Origin: JAURFX01 sp038125265
GTDB lineage: Bacteria; Pseudomonadota; Gammaproteobacteria; Steroidobacterales; Rariloculaceae
DNA: 10,651 nt
NCBI GenBank assembly: GCA_038125265.1
Contig: JAYPDM010000032.1
Coordinates: 1 to 10,651, forward strand
Reading direction: 5' to 3'
Shown: positions 6,472 through 10,651 of the stretch, in pieces
Layout: each line of letters begins with the position of its first letter
Numbering within the stretch: position 1 is the stretch's first letter
Made by a program: the position numbers and the translations under genes
Notes under the pieces: model-generated
What the model saw: only the letters and a program-made list of their open reading frames with translations
Database searches by the model: none
What the model was told of the DNA's origin: nothing

Positions 6472-7839
6472 ATGAATCTGAAAAAACCTAAAATCGATAT
6501 CAAAAAATTTAAGCCGATTCGGTGGATCATGGGTCCAATTTTGTTACTAAGTTATTCGATGACCTTTGCTCAGCCACTCCCGATGAGTGACAGCGAAGAG
6601 GATGAAACGGATGGCATTATCTATACTAATTTACGCTCTATCTTAGAGTCTCGAGAGGAGCTCGCTAATCTTATTAATGAAAATGCATTCGCTGAAGCCT
6701 ATCCCATTGCATTTGCTTTGACTGAAATGCTTATGATGGAGTTTGGTGAAGAGAGTGAAGAGTATGCCAACGGCATGCAAGATCTTGCCATAATCCAGAG
6801 AAACCTAGGTCTCTATGAGGACTCGATTGAGTCACTCTATGTTGTCATTGAGTATAACTACAATGCTGAGGGGTCTTTTTCAGAAAAAAATATATTCCCA
6901 TTGCAAACTATGGGAGCAAATTATTATGACCTTGAGGACTATCAAGCCGCCTTTACTACTTTTGAAGATGCAAGACTTATCTCCAGAAGGACGCTAGGGC
7001 TTTTAAATGAGGTGCAACTTGAGATCATGCGTTACCAGTCCAACTTACTGATCCAGAGAGGGGATATTGAATCTGGGATAGCAATGCAAAACGAGGCATT
7101 AAGACTGGCAAGAAGAGCGTCAAGCGATGACTATGACAAGAGGATTGATTTTCTTTATCAGTATGCTGATTGGTTTTTTGGTGTGAATCAGTGGGAACGA
7201 GGTAGAGGTCTTTTAATCCAGGTACTGGATATGCAAAGAGCCTATGAAGGTGAGGAGAGCCCCAATATTATTAGAACTTATCGAGAGCTTGGCACAAGCT
7301 ACCGAAGACAGCAATTTAATGACCAGAATGGACTGGGTTATCTCTTAAGGGCTAACAGAATTATCAGTCGCAATCCTGACACCATCGATGCTGTAGAAAA
7401 GGCACTCCTCTATAGGGACTTAGGTGACTGGTACACCGCATTTAGCAGAGTGACGGATGGGGGAAATCAGTATTTAAGGGCTTGGGAAGTATTGCGTAAT
7501 GAAGATGGTAGCTATCCAGAAATACTAGCCGAATGGTTTGCGGAGCCCGTTCCAGTAATACAAAGAAGACCCAATCAGAGAGGATTGACCAATGCCGAGG
7601 ATGAAAGAGGTTTGCCAGGTATTGTCATAGCCGACTACTTTATCGATGAAACCGGCAGGACTCGAGAAATTGAAATTATTGAATCCAGTCCAGAGGGTTT
7701 TAAGGATGGTACCGTCTATGCATCCATTCGAGATACGCGTTATCGTCCTATCATGATTGATGCAATCCCTATGAGTTCAGATAAGAGAACAGAAACGTTC
7801 TCTTATCTTTATATCCCAACGCTTAGTGAAATGAACTAG
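6472..7839 (+). CDS. Secreted TPR protein with C-terminal TonB-like domain
   Basis: The protein has 455 aa from ATG 6472. The frame is open upstream to a GTG at 6430, but the signal peptide fits ATG 6472 better. A basic N-terminus (K4 to R17) leads to a hydrophobic core (about 18-30) and a signal peptidase I site after TFA (residue 33), so the protein is probably periplasmic. Residues about 60-340 are helical with repeated pairs resembling tetratricopeptide repeats, for example NGMQDLAIIQRNLGLYEDSIESL, then TMGANYYDLEDYQAAFTTFEDA, then RTYRELGTSYRRQQ. The final domain (about 380-448: PGIVIADYFIDETGRTREIEII through RDTRYRPIMID) has the strand-helix-strand pattern of TonB C-terminal domains, but there is no proline-rich linker or membrane anchor. 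A scaffold or envelope-interaction role is inferred, and the partner is unknown. An extended -10 (TGCTATCCT, 6448-6456) lies just upstream but without a convincing -35. It overlaps amtB by 4 bp, tail to tail. Confidence 0.7.
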   Translation: MNLKKPKIDIKKFKPIRWIMGPILLLSYSMTFAQPLPMSDSEEDETDGIIYTNLRSILESREELANLINENAFAEAYPIAFALTEMLMMEFGEESEEYANGMQDLAIIQRNLGLYEDSIESLYVVIEYNYNAEGSFSEKNIFPLQTMGANYYDLEDYQAAFTTFEDARLISRRTLGLLNEVQLEIMRYQSNLLIQRGDIESGIAMQNEALRLARRASSDDYDKRIDFLYQYADWFFGVNQWERGRGLLIQVLDMQRAYEGEESPNIIRTYRELGTSYRRQQFNDQNGLGYLLRANRIISRNPDTIDAVEKALLYRDLGDWYTAFSRVTDGGNQYLRAWEVLRNEDGSYPEILAEWFAEPVPVIQRRPNQRGLTNAEDERGLPGIVIADYFIDETGRTREIEIIESSPEGFKDGTVYASIRDTRYRPIMIDAIPMSSDKRTETFSYLYIPTLSEMN

Positions 7840-9131
7840 CGAAGATTATCTAAGTTATAACCTCGCTCATCATGCGTTGCTATATCCAAACCATCAATTT
7901 CATCTTGTTCGGAGACCCTTAAGCCAACCCATTGGTCAATAAGCTTGATCAACAGATAAGAGATAATAAGTGTCCACACTATGACACTTGCAGTCCCGAG
8001 TAGCTGAACATGAAGTTGATCTAAAATAGATACGCCCTCACCAAGGCCCAAGCCTCCAAACTGTTCTGACGAAAAAACTGATGTGAAGAGCAATCCAAGA
8101 ATTCCACCGATACCGTGCACAGGAAAAACATCTAAAGAGTCATCGATTTCAAATCGTCTTTTCACAATTTGTGTGGCATAAAAACAGCCTGCCCCACCAA
8201 TGATTCCAATCATGAATCCACCTAAGGGTCCTACAAAGCCAGAGGCCGGTGTAATCGTAGCTAAGCCTGCAACCATACCGGTAACCACGCCCAGAACACT
8301 GGGTTTACCAAACTTGAGCCACTCAATCCCAATCCACGTTAACGCAGCTACCGATGCGCTGATATGTGTTACAAGGATGGCCATGCTGGCTGCGCCATCC
8401 GAAGCGAGCGCGCTGCCTCCATTAAACCCAAACCAACCTACCCAGAGCATCCCTGCTCCTAAGACAGTCAATGGTAAATTATGCGGGGGCATCGGCGTTC
8501 TAGGAAAACCTTTTCTTGGGCCCAAGTATTTGGCAAATACTATTGCCGCTACACCCGCCGTGGCATGAACAACAGCGCCGCCTGCAAAATCTCTGTAACC
8601 CAACTCACCGAGCCAGCCACCACCCCAGACCCAATGTGCAACAGGAAAATAGACCAATATCATCCATCCGATTACAAAAAGCATAAGTCCTTTAAATTCA
8701 ATCCGCTCGACAAAGGCACCCACAATCAAAGCAGGCGTGATGATTGCAAAGGTAAGTTGAAACATAATAAAGGTTGTCTCAGGATAAGTTCCTGCCATTG
8801 AATCGAGCGATACAGACGCTAAAAATGCGGGACCAATGGACCCCATATAGCCGCCAATCGTCTCACCAAAGGTCATGCCATAACCAAAAAGTACCCACAT
8901 GACTGTGACGACACAGCAAATGACAAAACAATGCATCAACACTGACAGAACATTCCTTTGGGATACCAGACCTGAGTAAAAAGCCGCCAAACCCGGCAGA
9001 GTCATAAAGAGTACTAAGGCGGTAGAGGTCATCAACCATGCATTATCGCCGCTATTAAGCTCTTGTGCGATTACCGCTGAAGTAGCACCAAAGAATAAGA
9101 ATCCAAATGAGAGAAAATATTTTTGAAGCAT
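7836..9131 (-). CDS. amtB: Ammonium transporter AmtB
   Basis: The protein has 431 aa from ATG 9131, which begins 1 nt after the glnK stop. ATG 9143 (10-bp overlap with glnK, weak AGGTGA upstream) is equally possible, and starts further upstream lie inside glnK. An N-terminal signal peptide (MLQKYF... to AVIA|QE) is followed by about 11 hydrophobic helices of the Amt/Mep/Rh fold. Conserved landmarks are FYSGLVSQRNVLSVL, GAFVERIEFKG, FPVAHWVWGGGWL, DFAGGAVVHATAG (structural Asp and first pore His), VGWFGFNGGSAL, and HGIGGILGLLF (second pore His). The cytoplasmic tail GLRVSEQDEIDGLDIATHDERGYN matches the region that contacts GlnK. It conducts ammonium across the inner membrane at low external nitrogen and is blocked by GlnK when nitrogen is ample. 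The pore His pair is intact, so it should be a functional transporter and not a degenerate sensor. No sensor domain is fused to the C-terminus. Confidence 0.95.
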   Translation of the reverse strand: MLQKYFLSFGFLFFGATSAVIAQELNSGDNAWLMTSTALVLFMTLPGLAAFYSGLVSQRNVLSVLMHCFVICCVVTVMWVLFGYGMTFGETIGGYMGSIGPAFLASVSLDSMAGTYPETTFIMFQLTFAIITPALIVGAFVERIEFKGLMLFVIGWMILVYFPVAHWVWGGGWLGELGYRDFAGGAVVHATAGVAAIVFAKYLGPRKGFPRTPMPPHNLPLTVLGAGMLWVGWFGFNGGSALASDGAASMAILVTHISASVAALTWIGIEWLKFGKPSVLGVVTGMVAGLATITPASGFVGPLGGFMIGIIGGAGCFYATQIVKRRFEIDDSLDVFPVHGIGGILGLLFTSVFSSEQFGGLGLGEGVSILDQLHVQLLGTASVIVWTLIISYLLIKLIDQWVGLRVSEQDEIDGLDIATHDERGYNLDNLR

Positions 9132-9132
9132 T

Positions 9133-9471
9133 TTATAAAGCATCTTCACCTGTCTCCCCTGTTCTAATTCGATAAACCTCAGAAACCTCTGAGACAAAGA
9201 TTTTTCCATCACCGACTTTACCCGAGCTTGCAGATTGTAAAATCGCATCAACAGCATTTTGTGCTAAGTCATCAGGTACAACACACTCTATTTTTACTTT
9301 GGGTAAAAAATCCACAACATACTCAGCACCTCTGTACATTTCAGTGTGACCTTTTTGTCTTCCAAAGCCTTTTACCTCTGAGACCGTCAACCCCTGAACA
9401 CCGGCCTCAGACAGTGCAGTTCGAACGTCCTCGAGGATGTATGGCTTAATGATTGCAGTAATTAATTTCAT
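9133..9471 (-). CDS. glnK: Nitrogen regulatory protein P-II (GlnK)
   Basis: The protein has 112 aa, the standard PII length. The T-loop contains the family signature YRGAEY (46-51) with Tyr51, the uridylylation site. The B-loop SSGKVGDGKIFV (about 82-93) binds the ATP/ADP phosphates, and the C-loop ends in YRIRTGETGEDAL. The trimer senses 2-oxoglutarate and ATP/ADP. When nitrogen is ample the T-loop inserts into AmtB and closes it. The direct junction with amtB supports calling it GlnK, not GlnB. A good Shine-Dalgarno sequence (AGGAG at 9480-9476) sits 4 nt before ATG 9471. No sigma54 -24/-12 element was found in the 69-bp intergenic region or the first 60 bp of msrP, so NtrC-dependent control is not evident from this sequence. 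Confidence 0.95.
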   Translation of the reverse strand: MKLITAIIKPYILEDVRTALSEAGVQGLTVSEVKGFGRQKGHTEMYRGAEYVVDFLPKVKIECVVPDDLAQNAVDAILQSASSGKVGDGKIFVSEVSEVYRIRTGETGEDAL

Positions 9472-9540
9472 AGTGCTCCTAAATTCGTTTAAATCTCCTT
9501 TCCTTCAAGTTACTATAGTGGAAAATATTATTCAGCAAAA
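9472..9540. promoter_or_regulatory. 69-bp divergent intergenic region between glnK and msrP
   Basis: Both transcripts must start here or inside the flanking genes. A palindromic ACTATAGT at 9512-9519 supplies a TATAGT (-10-like) hexamer on each strand, but neither orientation has a good -35 at 16-18 bp. For msrP, TATTAT at 9526-9531 would give an almost leaderless mRNA, and no Shine-Dalgarno sequence precedes ATG 9541. For glnK, a perfect TTGACA (reverse strand, 9547-9542) lies 24 bp from TATAGT, too far for standard sigma70 spacing. The exact promoters are unresolved. Confidence 0.4.
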
Positions 9541-10491
9541 ATGTCAAAAACTTGGTCTCAAAAACTCAAAATCAAGCAATTTAAGGACTTTGAGGTTACC
9601 CCGGAGGATCTCTTTAAAAATAGAAGGGCGCTTCTCAAGTCAGCCGTTGCGCTTGGACTTTTACCCTCACGTAGCTATGGGCATGTCACAGATATAGAGG
9701 GATACAGGCCTTGGGATCAGGAAAGCCCTGGAATCTTAAATTCCTATGAAGATATTACAAATTACAATAATTTTTATGAATTTGGTCTTGATAAGGCAGA
9801 TCCTGCTCGCTATTCACATACACTTGAGACGCATCCCTGGCAAGTTGAAATTTCAGGCCTGACCAACAAGCCTGGAGTCTATGACCTAGAGGAAATTATT
9901 CAATCCATGCAGCTAGAGGAGAGGGTCTATAAGTTACGATGTGTTGAGGCTTGGTCGATGATCGTGCCTTGGATTGGTTTTTCTTTGGGTAGTTTTTTAA
10001 ACCAATTTGAGCCTCAAACAAATGCAACTTTTGTTCAGTTTTTTACTTTGTACGATACCGATATGATGCCGGGCCAAAGATCAAGGGTCTTAGATTGGCC
10101 TTATCGTGAAGGCTTAACCATGGCAGAGGCCATGCATCCTTTGTCTTTTTTAGCAACAGGCCTTTATGGAAAAACATTGCCCAATCAAAACGGAGCGCCA
10201 ATTAGGCTCGTGGTGCCATGGAAGTATGGTTTCAAGAGCATTAAATCGATTGTAAAAATTGTTTTTACTGACCAAAAACCTTTAACCAGTTGGAATCAGG
10301 CAAATGCTAGGGAATATGGATTCTATTCAAATGTAAATCCAAATGTCAGCCATCCCAGGTGGAGTCAAGCATATGAGAGAGTGCTTGGGCAAGGCTTCTT
10401 TACCCCAAGAGTCCCTACCGAAATGTTTAATGGCTATGGCGAACAAGTAGCTCATCTTTATGATGGCTTAGACTTACAAATTAATTATTAA
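9541..10491 (+). CDS. msrP: Periplasmic methionine sulfoxide reductase catalytic subunit MsrP (YedY)
   Basis: The protein has 316 aa, close to E. coli YedY/MsrP in length and alignable along its whole length. It has a twin-arginine signal (NRRALLK, Arg28-Arg29) and a hydrophobic segment, so it is exported folded by Tat with its molybdopterin cofactor. Diagnostic stretches are YNNFYEFGLDKADPA (75-89), LRCVEAWSMIVPWIGF (132-147) with Cys134 as the predicted molybdenum ligand, EGLTMAEAMHPLSF, GAPIRLVVPWKYGFKSIKSIVKI, and NVNPNVSHPRWSQA. The enzyme reduces methionine sulfoxide residues in oxidised periplasmic proteins, taking electrons from the membrane subunit MsrQ. The stop codon overlaps the msrQ start by one base (TAATG), so the two are coupled. 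A relative of other sulfite-oxidase-fold enzymes is possible in principle, but motif conservation and the msrQ neighbour make MsrP nearly certain. Confidence 0.96.
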   Translation: MSKTWSQKLKIKQFKDFEVTPEDLFKNRRALLKSAVALGLLPSRSYGHVTDIEGYRPWDQESPGILNSYEDITNYNNFYEFGLDKADPARYSHTLETHPWQVEISGLTNKPGVYDLEEIIQSMQLEERVYKLRCVEAWSMIVPWIGFSLGSFLNQFEPQTNATFVQFFTLYDTDMMPGQRSRVLDWPYREGLTMAEAMHPLSFLATGLYGKTLPNQNGAPIRLVVPWKYGFKSIKSIVKIVFTDQKPLTSWNQANAREYGFYSNVNPNVSHPRWSQAYERVLGQGFFTPRVPTEMFNGYGEQVAHLYDGLDLQINY

Positions 10492-10651
10492 TGCTTCCCA
10501 TCAAGCTTTTAAAGTGGATTGCTTTTATCCTGTCTTCACTACCGTTGCTCATTCTTATTCTTGGAATCATTAATTTTATTAATTTGGGACCCAATATTGT
10601 TGAGGCGGTTCTTCATAGAACTGGGAACACATCACTCAATCTTTTGATGAT
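10491..10651 (+). CDS. msrQ: MsrQ (YedZ), haem membrane subunit, 5' part only
   Basis: ATG 10491 shares its A with the msrP stop codon, and the frame runs open to the window end (53 codons plus 2 nt). The peptide has a short basic start, a first transmembrane helix (about residues 9-26, WIAFILSSLPLLILILGI) and then LGPNIVEAVLHRTGNTSLNLL. This last stretch matches the loop and second helix start of YedZ/MsrQ, including the conserved HRTG. MsrQ is an inner-membrane b-haem protein of the ferric-reductase fold that passes electrons from quinones or flavin reductase to MsrP. No Shine-Dalgarno sequence precedes the ATG, so translation probably relies on ribosomes finishing msrP. The remainder of the gene, including the usual later haem-ligand histidines, lies beyond the window. 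Confidence 0.9.
   Translation, partial: MLPIKLLKWIAFILSSLPLLILILGIINFINLGPNIVEAVLHRTGNTSLNLLM

Noticed and set aside
7815..7860. Possible bidirectional terminator at the TPR/amtB junction (CTTAG...CTAAG)
   Set aside because: The stem is only about 5 bp with a loop over 20 nt and no U-tract on either strand.
8200..8568. 122-aa forward open frame opposite amtB
   Set aside because: It is antisense to a gene with intact, conserved transporter motifs; proline-rich shadows are usual opposite Gly-rich membrane helices.
9144..9257. Longer AmtB starting inside glnK (473 aa)
   Set aside because: The extra residues are an out-of-frame read of glnK and would bury the clear signal peptide that begins at ATG 9131 or 9143.
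770..10510. The DUF3445 and msrQ genes both begin ATGCTTCCC and include AAGCTT
   Set aside because: The shared stretch is short, the proteins are unrelated and no longer repeat surrounds it; coincidence is the simplest reading.

Overview
The window looks like a compact chromosomal segment of a Gram-negative, probably aerobic proteobacterium, most likely an uncultivated gammaproteobacterium. The evidence is an outer-membrane-type lipoprotein, a periplasmic Tat-exported MsrP with MsrQ, a TPR/TonB-like periplasmic protein, a GlnK-AmtB pair and moderately AT-rich DNA. Nothing in the sequence fixes a lower rank. No mobile element, CRISPR array, tRNA or rRNA was seen. Coding density is very high: genes overlap or nearly abut at most junctions, and the only non-coding stretches above 50 bp are the two divergent promoter regions.

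Layout, left to right. (1) 1-159: the 3' end of an O6-alkylguanine-DNA alkyltransferase gene, entering from outside the window. (2) 190-765 and 770-1645, both forward: an EipA-like (DUF1134) lipoprotein, then a DUF3445 protein related to the haem-binding subunit of oxidative N-demethylase. (3) 1626-6288, reverse: a tightly overlapping korC-korA-korB cluster. It encodes a fused gamma/alpha 2-oxoacid:ferredoxin oxidoreductase, its TPP/4Fe-4S beta subunit, and a GltD-like FAD/NADP(H) oxidoreductase carrying two ferredoxin clusters. This is the arrangement expected for a 2-oxoglutarate:NADP+ oxidoreductase, which would do the 2-oxoglutarate step of the TCA cycle or supply reductant. (4) 6289-6471: a divergent regulatory region with a near-consensus sigma70 promoter for the kor operon and an 18-bp near-palindrome. 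(5) 6472-7839, forward: a secreted TPR protein with a C-terminal TonB-like domain. (6) 7836-9471, reverse: glnK-amtB, nitrogen-status sensing and ammonium transport. (7) 9541-10651, forward: msrP and the start of msrQ, the periplasmic methionine sulfoxide repair system, cut by the window end.

The genes fall into three themes: central carbon and redox metabolism tied to 2-oxoglutarate (korABC), nitrogen sensing that itself reads 2-oxoglutarate (GlnK-AmtB), and envelope maintenance (EipA-like, TPR/TonB, MsrPQ). The least understood gene is the DUF3445 haem protein, which has no recognisable reductase partner here. Both convergent gene pairs overlap at their 3' ends and leave no room for a conventional intergenic terminator. 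Most starts lack a clear Shine-Dalgarno sequence.
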